From an uncultured Chloroflexota bacterium (GTDB taxonomy: Bacteria > Chloroflexota > Chloroflexia > Thermomicrobiales > UBA6265), in contig CALGSZ010000021.1 in NCBI GenBank assembly GCA_937901745.1, positions 1 to 18,003 on the forward strand: 18,003 bases of DNA, in the 5' to 3' direction. The notes under the pieces are model-generated. The model did not search any database, was not told the DNA's origin, and saw only the letters and a program-made list of their open reading frames with translations. Every line of letters begins with the position of its first letter. The stretch's first letter is position 1. The translations under genes and the position numbers were made by a program. Of this stretch, positions 1 through 7,567 are shown piece by piece.

Positions 1-62
1 TCTACGGCAGGGTCTGGGCGCTTCTGCGCGAGCTGCAGCGCGAGGCGGACCCGGTCCCATGA
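1..62 (+). CDS. 3' end of an upstream gene (partial, unknown product)
   Basis: Reading from base 3, the frame gives about 19 codons (YGRVWALLRELQREADPVP) and then TGA at 60-62. The peptide is an amphipathic Leu/Arg/Glu helix, as is common at bacterial C-termini. The remainder of the gene lies outside the window, so no function can be given. The call rests only on the open frame at the edge and the coding-like composition. Confidence 0.35.
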   Translation, partial: YGRVWALLRELQREADPVP

Positions 63-127
63 GCGGCGCCCTTCGCGTCTGGTGCGGCGCGCCGTGGTCG
101 GGATAGGTTCCGCGCACGGCTGACGCA

Positions 128-342
128 GTGCATACAAGGGCTGGCGACGACGCGCGCGGCGACGGCGGCGAGCGCTTTCCGGACCCGGTCCTGGGCGAGC
201 GCTTCACGGCCGCGCTCGAGCTCGCAGTCGAGCTTCACCGCGGCCAGGCGCGCAAGGGCACGCGCGTCCCCTACCTCGGCCACATCCTGGGCGTCGCCGC
301 GCTTGTGATCGAGGCCGACGGGAGCGAGGGCGAGACCATCCA
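128..342 (+). pseudogene. 5' fragment of an HD-domain phosphohydrolase (RelA/SpoT-like HD)
   Basis: From GTG 128 the frame encodes LGERFTAALELAVELHRGQA followed by RKGTRVPYLGHILGVAALVIEADGSEGE. This is the first part of an HD-type phosphohydrolase, in which an H...Y..H pattern precedes the HD dyad. A second copy at 14993 has the same segment at roughly 80% nucleotide identity by hand alignment (191-346 against 15020-15175). After about base 340 the match stops: the expected LLHDGxED metal-binding motif is absent and the frame runs on into unrelated low-complexity sequence. The piece is therefore an N-terminal stub without a catalytic dyad. A likely C-terminal piece of the same family lies at 1986-2180. 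Family assignment is by motif recognition; the pseudogene status is inferred from the lost motif. Confidence 0.6.
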
Positions 343-452
343 CGCGCGGAGCTTGAGCGCTGGGTCGCGGACCTCCAGCGGCCCGGCCGAGGCGACGGTT
401 GGCTGGCAGCCCATGCCTCGGCTGGCGAGCGCGATAGCCGCAGCGCCGAAGG

Positions 453-959
453 TCACTCGTCCAGTGGATCGTCCAGGGGAGGCCAGCCGAATCCTTCCGG
501 GAGGTCCTCCTCATCCCGCTCGCCGTAGAGCTCATCGAGCGTCGGTGGGAGGCCGATCAGCGTCCATTCCCAATCGTCCTCATCCTCCCGCTCGGCGAGG
601 CTCTCGTAGGCGAGCCTATCTACGACGGCGATCAGGTCCCGCGCGCCTACGTATGGTCCGTCGGGGTGGCCCAGGAGGTAGTACGCGGTCTGAATCAGGA
701 TCGCGGGGTCATCGGTAAGCCAGCCAGAGATGAGGCTTTCGGCGTGCGCCGTGAACTCCTCGTCAAACACGACGATCCCCGAGTTGCACCATTGCCGGTT
801 GATCTCCTCGGCGAGCAACTCGACCGCGTCGGCGAGGAACCCCGCACATGCGGTCCCTTCCGCCGCGAACGCGGCCCTGAGCTCCCAACCGAACTGCTTC
901 GCCCACTCACGCAGGCCCAACCGGCAGTGCTCACCAGAGGGCATTGCCCGTCCGTCCAT
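453..959 (-). CDS. acidic hypothetical protein (168 aa)
   Basis: I do not recognise the family. The chosen ATG (957-959 on the complement, protein MDGRAMPSGEH...) has AAAGGAG about 6 nt upstream (966-972), which decides it over an in-frame start nine codons earlier. The protein looks soluble. A helical N-terminal half (LREWAKQFGWELRAAF, FLADAVELLAEEINRQW) is followed by an FDEEFTAHAESLISGWLTDD segment and a strongly acidic, Pro-rich tail (EREDEDDWEW, ERDEEDLPEGFGWPPLDD). There is no signal peptide or membrane segment. It sits alone between the HD 5' fragment and the truncated PucR gene, so it may be cargo of the DNA inserted there. The acidic tail would suit an immunity or inhibitor protein, but no toxin partner is visible, so this remains speculation. 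Confidence 0.65.
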   Translation of the reverse strand: MDGRAMPSGEHCRLGLREWAKQFGWELRAAFAAEGTACAGFLADAVELLAEEINRQWCNSGIVVFDEEFTAHAESLISGWLTDDPAILIQTAYYLLGHPDGPYVGARDLIAVVDRLAYESLAEREDEDDWEWTLIGLPPTLDELYGERDEEDLPEGFGWPPLDDPLDE

Positions 960-1227
960 GTCGTACTCCTTTCTTGTCGCGCCCAAACCGGACGCGGTTG
1001 ATTTCTCGATGAGTTAGGAAGCCCTGCCACCAGCGCCGCGGCGCGGCTTCAGACCCATGCCTGATCCGCAATCGCCGGATCCGGAGCCACGCGGGTGCAA
1101 CCGTCAACCGGGCAGCGAAAGCCCCCTACTACGGCTTTGCCGTGACCCTCCACGACGAGGGGCCCCACGACGGTGCGCGTATGGTCGCGCGGCACGATTT
1201 GCCCCCGTAAACCCTTCCAGGTTTGCG

Positions 1228-2046
1228 TTACATCTCTCCTATACGGTCAACACAGAGGGGGGTACACCTGTGGGCTGATGACGCCCTGAGAGAGAGCTCC
1301 GTCAGCAACGCCAGGTGGAGGTTGGCGATCGTGTGGGGCGAGTCGAGCCTCACGTCGAGCAGCTTCTCGATCCGCGCGAGCCGGTACCGGAGCGTGTTGC
1401 GATGCACGTTCAGCCGGCGGGCGGCCTCGGCGACGTTCATGTCTGAGTCGAAGTAGGTCTTGAGGGTCTCCAGCAATCGCTCCTGGCCCAGCAGCGGCCG
1501 CAGCAGCTGCCCCACCTTCTGGCTTGCGACCTCGCGGTCGCAGGAGGCAAGCAGCCAGCTCGCGGGGTCGAGCTGGTCGAAGGTGGCCACGAGATCCCCG
1601 GTGTTGCGCGCGTGCTCGAGCGCGAGCCGCGCGTCCACAAGCGACTGTGACGCGTCGCCGAGGGTGCGGATGGCGCGGCCCACGCCCGCCCGCAGGCCGA
1701 GCTCGCGGACCTTGCCGGCCAGGAGCTCCGAGTCCAGCTCCTCCTCGCTCTGCACTACGCCGGCGATCTGGCCGTCGACCGCCGCGACGAGGAACTTCGC
1801 CTTGGTGGAGGCCAGCTCAGCCTCCACCGCCTGGGCGGCCTCAGCCAAGGCATCGTCGGGCATCGCGCCGGCGGCGGCGTCGCGCGGGGCCCAGACCACT
1901 GCGCGCGCGGGCGCGGTGAAGTCGATGCCGAGCGCCTTCGCCCTGTGGTCCAGCGCGACAGCCTGCTCGCCGGCGCGCGATCCCCGCCGACTACCGCGGG
2001 CCGGCGAGGACCTTTGGTCCGGCTCCCGCGGGGGGCGAGGGGACAA
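1228..2046 (-). pseudogene. PucR/CdaR-type transcriptional regulator, N-terminally truncated
   Basis: Residues of about 45-155 look like the GGDEF-like central domain of the PucR/CdaR family (RAVVWAPRD, then TKAKFLVAAVDGQIAGVVQS and VGRAIRTLGDASQSLVDARL). Residues 192-245 are the C-terminal PucR HTH: LKTYFDSDMNVAEAARRLNV, then HRNTLRYRLARIEKLL. Such proteins normally carry an additional N-terminal sensory domain and exceed 350 aa. Here everything before about residue 27 (MSPRPPREPDQRSS...) is low-complexity sequence antisense to an HD-hydrolase 3' fragment. The gene was therefore probably cut at about base 1965-1985 by recombination. The DNA-binding half is intact and could still be made from an internal start, but the sensor is missing. 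The natural ligand cannot be inferred. Confidence 0.7.
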
Positions 2047-2180
2047 TCTGGTACTACCGCAGCCTCGCCGTGGTCTTCTCGCGGCGGTGCGATGGGCGCC
2101 TTGCGGAGGAGCTTGAGCGCACCGTTGCCGAGCTTGAGCGGCTAGTCGGGGCGGCGGCCACCGCGCGCCCGTCGAACTGA
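1986..2180 (+). pseudogene. 3' fragment of an HD-domain phosphohydrolase
   Basis: In this frame the sequence reads ADYRGPARTFGPAPAGGEGT, then IWYYRSLAVVFSRR..., LAEELERTVAELERLVG and a TGA at 2178-2180. As I recall the family, HD phosphohydrolases end with ADYR..., a glycine-rich turn, (L/I)WYYR(S/A)L, and a helix ending in ELER. The second copy (14993-15514) still carries LADYK but loses homology exactly after it, so this piece complements it. There is no start codon or upstream domain: the fragment begins where the truncated PucR gene on the other strand also loses its family match. Assignment to the HD family is inferred from these C-terminal features alone. Confidence 0.5.
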
Positions 2181-2377
2181 ACGGCCCCCACTCCCCCGGC
2201 GTCGAGTTCTTCTTGTCGGAGATGCGGTACGTGGCGATAGTCCCACCGATGCCGAAAGCCAGCCAGAGGGCAGGGCTCCGCTTCGCCTGGGCCTCCTACC
2301 GCTACGGCGAAGAGCCTGCACACAAGGACGACCAACTACACGAATTTCAGAAGTGCTAGCGCTCTGGGCCGTCCGCC

Positions 2378-2409
2378 CGTGATCGACAACGAACGGCGCG
2401 GTGATCACG
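2378..2409. promoter_or_regulatory. Inverted repeat upstream of the methyltransferase
   Basis: CGTGATC (2378-2384) and GATCACG (2403-2409) form a perfect 7-bp inverted repeat around an 18-nt spacer. The right arm lies inside the palindrome GTGATCAC (2401-2408). It ends about 55 nt before the methyltransferase GTG. C5 methylase genes are often autoregulated or controlled by a C-protein, so this is a candidate operator; no binding protein is identified. Confidence 0.3.
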
Positions 2410-2464
2410 TCATCAGACCTGTGGCGGGGTCGAGGCGCCGGAGCGACAACTATCTTGGACTTTC

Positions 2465-3538
2465 GTGGGGTACCGCCTCATAGACCTGTTCGCTGGCTGT
2501 GGCGGCATGACCGCCGGATTCCTCGATACCGGGCGATATCGGGTGATCCTGGCAGTCGAGAACGACCGCGATGCCGCCGACACCTACGCGCTGAACTTTG
2601 GAGGCGAGCATCTGCGTCTCGGCGACATCGAGGACGTCGCCGAGTTTCCCGAAGCAGACGTCATCATCGGCGGCCCCCCGTGCCAGGGGTTCTCGCCGCT
2701 CAACCGCCAGCGGACCGCGACCCTGAGCCGCAGCCTATGGCGGGAGTACTGGCGGGCGCTTCAGCAGGTGCGCCCCGCCGCGTTCGTCATGGAGAACGTC
2801 CCGGAGCTACTACAGAGCCCGGAGTACGTGTCCTTCTCGGCGCTCGCGTGCGAAGCCGGATACAACGTCCGCGGCGAAACTCTGAACGCCGCCGACTATG
2901 GCGTTCCGCAGCGTCGGCGCAGGGCCATCGTGATCGGCATCCTGGATCCGGATGGTGATCGGGAGGTCCCGTGGCCGAAACCGACGCACGGACCGGATAG
3001 GGCTCCCTGGGTCACCGTCCGAGAGGCCCTCGCAGGTCTCCCGCTGGAACCTGACGGGAAGAACTGGCATCGCGCGCGGAATCCGCGCCCGGAGTCCCGG
3101 CTTCGGTACGCCGCCGTCCCACGCGACGGCGGGAATCGCCACCAGATGCAGGAGGCCCTCGAGCGCCGGGGCCTCGGGCATCTCGTCCCGAGGTGCTGGC
3201 GCGAACACAAGACCGGAAGTCACGATGTCTTCGGCCGGCTTTGGTGGGACCGTCCGGCAGCGACGATTCGGACCGAGTTCTACAAGCCGGAGAAGGGCCG
3301 GTACCTTCACCCTGAAGCCGATCGTCCACTCACGATCCGCGAGGGTGCCCTACTACAGACGATGGAATCGTTCGAGTTCCCCGAACACCAGTCGATGACG
3401 TCGATCGGTCGCCAGATTGGAAACGCAGTTCCGCCCCGACTCGCGCAGAGAATCGCGGAGGCGCTAGCCGATCACCTCTACTCCCGAGGGGCACATCCCG
3501 GCATTCGGGAGCCCGAGCCCGACTACCAGCCGGCATGA
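2465..3538 (+). CDS. C5 DNA cytosine methyltransferase
   Basis: Transfers a methyl group from S-adenosylmethionine to cytosine C5 in a DNA target. The conserved motifs appear in order: motif I DLFAGCGG (residues 7-14), catalytic motif IV GGPPCQGFS with Cys73, motif VI MENV (109-112), motif VIII QRRRR (149-153), and motif X QIGNAVPP (317-324). The segment at about 175-260 should hold the target-recognition domain; HDVFGRLWWDRPAATIRT (253-270) leads back into the catalytic fold. At 357 aa it has the normal length. The GTG start is forced by an in-frame TGA at 2402-2404, although no good Shine-Dalgarno lies in front of it. The stop overlaps the Vsr start (ATGA), so the two are co-translated. No restriction endonuclease sits beside it, so it may be a solitary or protective methylase of the island. 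The recognition sequence cannot be read from here. Confidence 0.93.
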   Translation: MGYRLIDLFAGCGGMTAGFLDTGRYRVILAVENDRDAADTYALNFGGEHLRLGDIEDVAEFPEADVIIGGPPCQGFSPLNRQRTATLSRSLWREYWRALQQVRPAAFVMENVPELLQSPEYVSFSALACEAGYNVRGETLNAADYGVPQRRRRAIVIGILDPDGDREVPWPKPTHGPDRAPWVTVREALAGLPLEPDGKNWHRARNPRPESRLRYAAVPRDGGNRHQMQEALERRGLGHLVPRCWREHKTGSHDVFGRLWWDRPAATIRTEFYKPEKGRYLHPEADRPLTIREGALLQTMESFEFPEHQSMTSIGRQIGNAVPPRLAQRIAEALADHLYSRGAHPGIREPEPDYQPA

Positions 3539-3954
3539 GATCCGCGGCCCCGTCCAGCCCGCATGCGACCGCGACGATGCGGGCGAATCGCGGCAAGGAC
3601 ACGGGCCCGGAGCTGCTGATTCGACGCCGACTGCATTCCGCCGGGCTTCGCTATCGCGTTCACCACCGCATGCGACTCGCCGAGGTCATTGTGCGGCCCG
3701 ACATCGTCTTCGTTCGTCGCCGCGTCGCCGTCTTCATCGATGGCTGCTTCTGGCATGGGTGCCCCATCCATGGCTCTTGGCCCAAGGCGAACGCCGACTT
3801 TTGGCGGCAGAAGATCGAGGCCAACCGCGCACGAGACGCTTCGCACGATCGCGCCCTGCGGGAGGCAGGCTGGTACGTGGTGCGGATCTGGGAGCACGAG
3901 GAAGCCGACGAGGCAGTTGCCCGAATCCGCAAAGCCTTAGGTGCCCGCGAGTAG
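3535..3954 (+). CDS. vsr: Very short patch repair endonuclease (Vsr)
   Basis: Vsr nicks DNA 5' of the T in T:G mismatches created when 5-methylcytosine deaminates, which fits its position directly behind a C5 methylase with a 4-nt ATGA overlap. Features seen: an N-terminal RANRGKDTGPELLIRRRLHS segment with the conserved Glu26, catalytic Asp56 in RPDIVF, and the core DGCFWHGCPIH (69-79), which supplies the active-site His74 and zinc-type Cys/His residues. The end of the fold is WYVVRIWEHE. The position of the E. coli catalytic His64 is Asp (DGCFWH), a substitution I recall from many chromosomal homologues. The length of 139 aa is normal. It belongs to a two-gene transcript with the methylase and converges on the GHKL genes, whose last stop lies about 30 nt away. 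Confidence 0.92.
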   Translation: MRSAAPSSPHATATMRANRGKDTGPELLIRRRLHSAGLRYRVHHRMRLAEVIVRPDIVFVRRRVAVFIDGCFWHGCPIHGSWPKANADFWRQKIEANRARDASHDRALREAGWYVVRIWEHEEADEAVARIRKALGARE

Positions 3955-3982
3955 CTGCGCTTGCCGTCAGCGCGGCGCGCGT

Positions 3983-5240
3983 CTACTCGTCGCCTGACTC
4001 GTCGAAGAAGAGTCCCGCGGCGTCGGCGGCCCCCTCGATGAAAGACTCGCCGGCGGCGATCAGATCCTCGGGTACGCGGGGTTCAGGTGGCCCCTCCGGA
4101 AGGGCTTCGAGATACCGCGACGGCTCGGGCTTCGCTGCGATCCAGGCGGAGAGCGCCGCCGCGTCGATTCCCGGGTCGGGCGCCACGACGTCCAGCGCTG
4201 TGGTTCTTGCAAGCATGTTCGCGGCGGTCGCGAGCAGATTGATCTTGCGTGTGCGCTTCGCAGGCTGGCCGTTCGGAAGCACGACCCGGTTCTCGGGCCA
4301 ACATCAGGTCTCGGGCCAGCGCGCGGTTCCCCCAGTAGGAGTCTGCCGTCTTGCCGGCGATGCGACCGAACCACCCAGGGCCGGCGAATCCCTTGCCGTC
4401 CACGGCGTGAAACGCCAGCTCGCTGCGCCCGATGAGTCGCCCTTCGGTGCGCCCGTCCTCGGGCGCAGCCAAATCCGAGTTGAACAGAACCGTCTAGAGC
4501 GAGGAGGATCGCCACAGCACAGCCTTGCCCAGTCCGAACGCGCCCCCGGCCGCGCTGCTTCGCTTCTGCGAATCGAGGTTGTTTCGTGTGAGGGCCGCGA
4601 AGTTGCTGCCTTCACCGCGCTCCGCGCCGGTCAGGCCCCACGTGCCGTGCTCCTCGATGCGGAGCATCGTCAGACGACCCTTTGATTCGAGCTCATCAAG
4701 GCCCCGCTGGAGTGCCCGACCGAGCTTCTGCCCCGATCGCGCCGAAGCCGCAATGTGCCGCTGCAGATCGCTCCATCTCAGCGCAGCCAGGAAATCCTCC
4801 AGCCGGCTGCCCTCCACCGTAATCACCCGGAACACAAGTGATGCGGTCGAGTCGCGAATGACATCCAGCGTGTTTTGGCCGACCTCCCGCACGAGCGTGT
4901 CCAGATCGGGGGTGAACGCCCAGATATTCGCGTTCCCGTAATCGAGCGCGCCGTCCTCTGGTACTTCCCGGAACCGCCACCCTGCCTCGGCCTGGTATTC
5001 AGCGCGCTCGCGGTCGATGTCCACAAGAGGGCCCGTGCCCTCTCCGGTTTCGAGCCATACCGGATCCACGTCGAGAACCTCGGCAAGACGGTGCCGATCC
5101 TCCGGGCCCGGCCGATCGGTGCCGCGAAGCCAGCCCAGCACAGCGGTCACGGGCACGCCCACAGCCTCAGCCAAACCGAGATCGGACAAACCCCGGGCGT
5201 CGCACGCCTCGCTAAGCCTCGTAGCGAACTGCGGACTCAT
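3983..5240 (-). pseudogene. HTH-GHKL ATPase, broken by an amber codon and a frameshift
   Basis: The N-terminus (residues 5-65, FATRLSEACDARGLSDLGLA...) is a Cro/C1-like helix-turn-helix. A GHKL (Hsp90/MutL/histidine-kinase) ATPase follows: N-box REVGQNTLD with Glu119, Asn123 and Asp126; a G1-like RIEEHGTWGLTG at 194-205, where the usual Asp is Glu; and a G2 box GGAFGLGKAV. At 4494-4496 an in-frame TAG interrupts it after residue 248, but the same frame continues in convincing family sequence (TVLFNSDL..., GWFGRI..., SYWGNRALARDLMLARE). Near 4290 one base seems lost, after which another frame carries NRVVLPNGQPAKRTRKINLL to the stop at 3983. The amber codon is one change from TCG (Ser). The reconstructed length (about 419 codons) is short for such proteins, so an internal deletion is also possible. 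It overlaps the preceding GHKL gene by ATGA (5237-5240). Confidence 0.72.
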
Positions 5241-7567
5241 TTGGACCTCGGCGTTTCGATCCCGGCTTCGCGCACCAACGCGTCGAACGACGGCATCATG
5301 AGAAGGACGGAGCGCGCGACTGCCTGCTTGGCGACTAGAAACTGCTCCTCATCCAGTGGCTGGCTGCCGTTTCTGGATTTGAGCTCCTCGTGGAGGAGGA
5401 GGAGCCCCAATCCGGTTCCGACCGCGTACCGGTCAGACGCCTCCTCGGTGCCTTTCTCGGTCAGCTCCTTGGCACGGGCCGTGATGTACTTCTTGTATGG
5501 CGCATAGGCCTTGTTCAGGACGATGGTGGGGATCGGCTGGTCGCCCAAGGACGCCAACTCTTTGTATTCCGCGCGCTTTTCAGCGAGGACGGCCGCCGGA
5601 TATTCCTCGACGGTCCCAGGCACCGCGTTGTTCCAATCCCCGTCGTATGTCTCAGGTGTCTTCCAGAGCACGGCAACGCGACCGCCCGTCGTGGCCCGGT
5701 TGCCACCCGAACCCGATCCTCCACCCGTGCGAGCTTTCAGCTCGTCGACGACCTCGATCTTCGTTTCATGGCTGAGTGTGGGGCCGATTCCGCCAGCCGC
5801 TCGGTGCCAGTCCTCCAGGACGGCCACCAGCTTGTACTCGCCCTCCGCAGCCCCCTCTGGCACCTGCAGCTGAACCCGCACGTAACCGTCACGCAAGCGT
5901 CCGACGGCCACGTGGCGCTGTGGGTCGATCTCGGGATGGTCGATCTCGAACCGGAGCTGCCCCCGACCGGTGTCGAAGAAGTCGTCATGCGCGTCGAGCG
6001 TGTACACGAGGTAGCGCACCCGGCCATCCTCGACGATCAGACGGCTCGGACCTTCCAACACGGTGGGATCCGGGTGGGTCTCGATCCTCTTCCGCGGCCC
6101 CCGGCCGCCCGGAGCGGTCGCGGCACCACCGCCGCCTGATCCGCCCGCGGCACCCAGGTTGAAGCCACGAACGCGCAGCGCCGCTGCGATCCGATGGCCC
6201 ACTTCCAGGGCGGAGCGGCCGCCACTAGCCGACGAGATCGCCTCGCGCACAAGCTCGTTGTTGATTTCAACGAGCTTGTTCCATCCGTCCAGGAAATCCG
6301 CGACCTGATCCTCGAGCTGCAGCGCGGGTTCATTCGCCAGAAGCTGCGACCGATCCGGTGTGAACAGTGCCGTTCGCAACTCGATCGGGAGTGCATCCGT
6401 CTCGACGATCACGAGGATCCGGTCGTGGAGCTTGTTGAGCTTGGTACGCAGCCGGAACTCGGAGGGCTTCCAGTGATGATGCACCTGGCCGTTCGACGTG
6501 AAGACAAGCGCATGGTCCTTGGCAACGAACCGCCTGCGCGTACCCTTATCGCCGGTCGGGAAGACCACATAGCGGACCGGCAGTTTGTAGGTGGTCCCCT
6601 CGTACGTGTAGAGCATCTCCTCGGAGTCCTCCAGGCGATCTCGGCTTGGGTTGTCGGTAAGCCGGTGCCTGAGTCCTCGGAGATACTCGTTCTTTCCGCG
6701 CGTGATCTCGTTCGTGAACCGCACCGGAATGATCGGCTTGAAGAGCCGAGTGTTGAGCACGGTGTCGAAGGATCGCTCGTCGCCCGAGCGCGCTCGGTGA
6801 AAACCCTCCACCCCGTACGAGATCAGCGCGAGGTGCGTCCCCGGATCGAAATTGGGGAATGAGCTGGCCGGGGCCGACCAGGGCGCCGCGTCGGGGTTGT
6901 CGGGCCACTGAGACGTGACCAGGTAGGAGGCGGACTGGCCCTTTCCATGCGCCTCCCATAGGATCACCGCCACAGAGATCCGGTCATCGTCCGGGCTCAT
7001 CTCCGGCGCGCGGCGCGTCACCAGGACCACCGCCTTCGCGTTCCGGTACGTACTTGCGCCCCCGATTCCGAATGCGCCCTGATGCCATGGCGTCTGGGTC
7101 TTGTGGCTGGAACCGAGGGCGAAGATAGTCCTGGGAATGGCCTGAGGCTCCATGCCACAGCCCCGATCCCGATACACGATCGTCAAGCGCTTGCTGCTCC
7201 GCGTCGGCGGATCGGATTCGCGGAACGCAACCGTGACCAGATCGGCCTGCGCGCGGTAGTCCAGGGAGCCGAGCAGATCCTGCGCGGCCTCTTCGGGCGT
7301 TTCATACGGCGCCCGGCTCGGGTCACCCCATCGGTCGGCGGCGAATCGTTCGAGCACTGCGTCCTGCTCGTTGGTGACCGGCTCAAGGGCCTTGTACTCA
7401 TATGACCCGCTCGCCGCCATCAAGCCGTAGTTGTTGAATCGGTCGCCAACCGGGCGGACATACCGCGCGCCGACAGCCTGCTCAATGAGGCCTGAGACCT
7501 CCCGTGCGTCGTCGAGCGTCTTGGCGGCAAGCGCCTGGCTGATGATCTCGCGATCCGTGCTCGTCAT
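5237..7567 (-). CDS. GHKL-fold ATPase, 776 aa (MutL/Hsp90/MORC-like)
   Basis: A large cytosolic protein with a GHKL ATP-binding domain. The N-box is EPVTNEQDA (Glu62, Asn66, Asp69), the G1 box DRGCGM (134-139) and the G2 box QGAFGIGGAS (163-172). A region of about 240-440, with LFTPDRSQLL (401-410), probably corresponds to the S5-like transducer domain. Two glycine-rich linkers (about 473-490 and 614-629) separate a middle beta-rich domain (LRFEIDHPEID...VRVQLQVPEG) from a helical C-terminus. The ATG has an excellent GGAGGAGG in front of it. It overlaps the upstream 100-aa ORF (ATGA, 7564-7567) and the downstream HTH-GHKL gene (ATGA, 5237-5240), so it is the central gene of a tight operon. 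Prokaryotic MORC/MutL-type ATPases are known from restriction-modification-like clusters. This particular architecture, in which I see no helicase or nuclease domain, I cannot match to a named system. Confidence 0.8.
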   Translation of the reverse strand: MTSTDREIISQALAAKTLDDAREVSGLIEQAVGARYVRPVGDRFNNYGLMAASGSYEYKALEPVTNEQDAVLERFAADRWGDPSRAPYETPEEAAQDLLGSLDYRAQADLVTVAFRESDPPTRSSKRLTIVYRDRGCGMEPQAIPRTIFALGSSHKTQTPWHQGAFGIGGASTYRNAKAVVLVTRRAPEMSPDDDRISVAVILWEAHGKGQSASYLVTSQWPDNPDAAPWSAPASSFPNFDPGTHLALISYGVEGFHRARSGDERSFDTVLNTRLFKPIIPVRFTNEITRGKNEYLRGLRHRLTDNPSRDRLEDSEEMLYTYEGTTYKLPVRYVVFPTGDKGTRRRFVAKDHALVFTSNGQVHHHWKPSEFRLRTKLNKLHDRILVIVETDALPIELRTALFTPDRSQLLANEPALQLEDQVADFLDGWNKLVEINNELVREAISSASGGRSALEVGHRIAAALRVRGFNLGAAGGSGGGGAATAPGGRGPRKRIETHPDPTVLEGPSRLIVEDGRVRYLVYTLDAHDDFFDTGRGQLRFEIDHPEIDPQRHVAVGRLRDGYVRVQLQVPEGAAEGEYKLVAVLEDWHRAAGGIGPTLSHETKIEVVDELKARTGGGSGSGGNRATTGGRVAVLWKTPETYDGDWNNAVPGTVEEYPAAVLAEKRAEYKELASLGDQPIPTIVLNKAYAPYKKYITARAKELTEKGTEEASDRYAVGTGLGLLLLHEELKSRNGSQPLDEEQFLVAKQAVARSVLLMMPSFDALVREAGIETPRSK
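6249..6279. repeat. 12-bp perfect hairpin inside the GHKL gene
   Basis: ACAAGCTCGTTG (6249-6260) and CAACGAGCTTGT (6268-6279) are exact reverse complements around a 7-nt loop. On the coding strand this spells part of NKLVEINNELV. It could be a by-product of two similar dipeptide runs, or an mRNA structure. Confidence 0.6.

Noticed and set aside
342..452. + strand continuation of the HD 5' fragment, including ELERWVADLQRP in another frame.
   Set aside because: No match to the second HD copy and Ser/Arg/Pro-rich composition; probably out-of-frame noise.
1103..1210. + strand stretch VNRAAKAPYYGFAVTLHDEG... ending in TAA at 1208, possibly the 3' end of a lost gene.
   Set aside because: It reads like protein, but no start, family or upstream domain is visible, so it cannot be supported. 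Nothing else is seen in 960-1227.
2222..2359. 45-codon + strand frame (MRYVAIVPPMPKASQRAGLR...) with protein-like composition between the HD 3' fragment and the methylase.
   Set aside because: GGAG directly abuts the ATG with no spacing and no family is recognised. It may be a remnant; too short to call. The rest of 2181-2464 holds only the inverted repeat.
2465..3954. A complete type II restriction-modification system.
   Set aside because: Methylase and Vsr are present, but no neighbouring gene shows a restriction-endonuclease motif; the PD-(D/E)XK gene is 10 kb away beyond metabolic genes.
5390..6139. 249-codon + strand frame opposite the 776-aa GHKL gene.
   Set aside because: Antisense shadow with no motifs, no ribosome site and a well-supported gene on the other strand.
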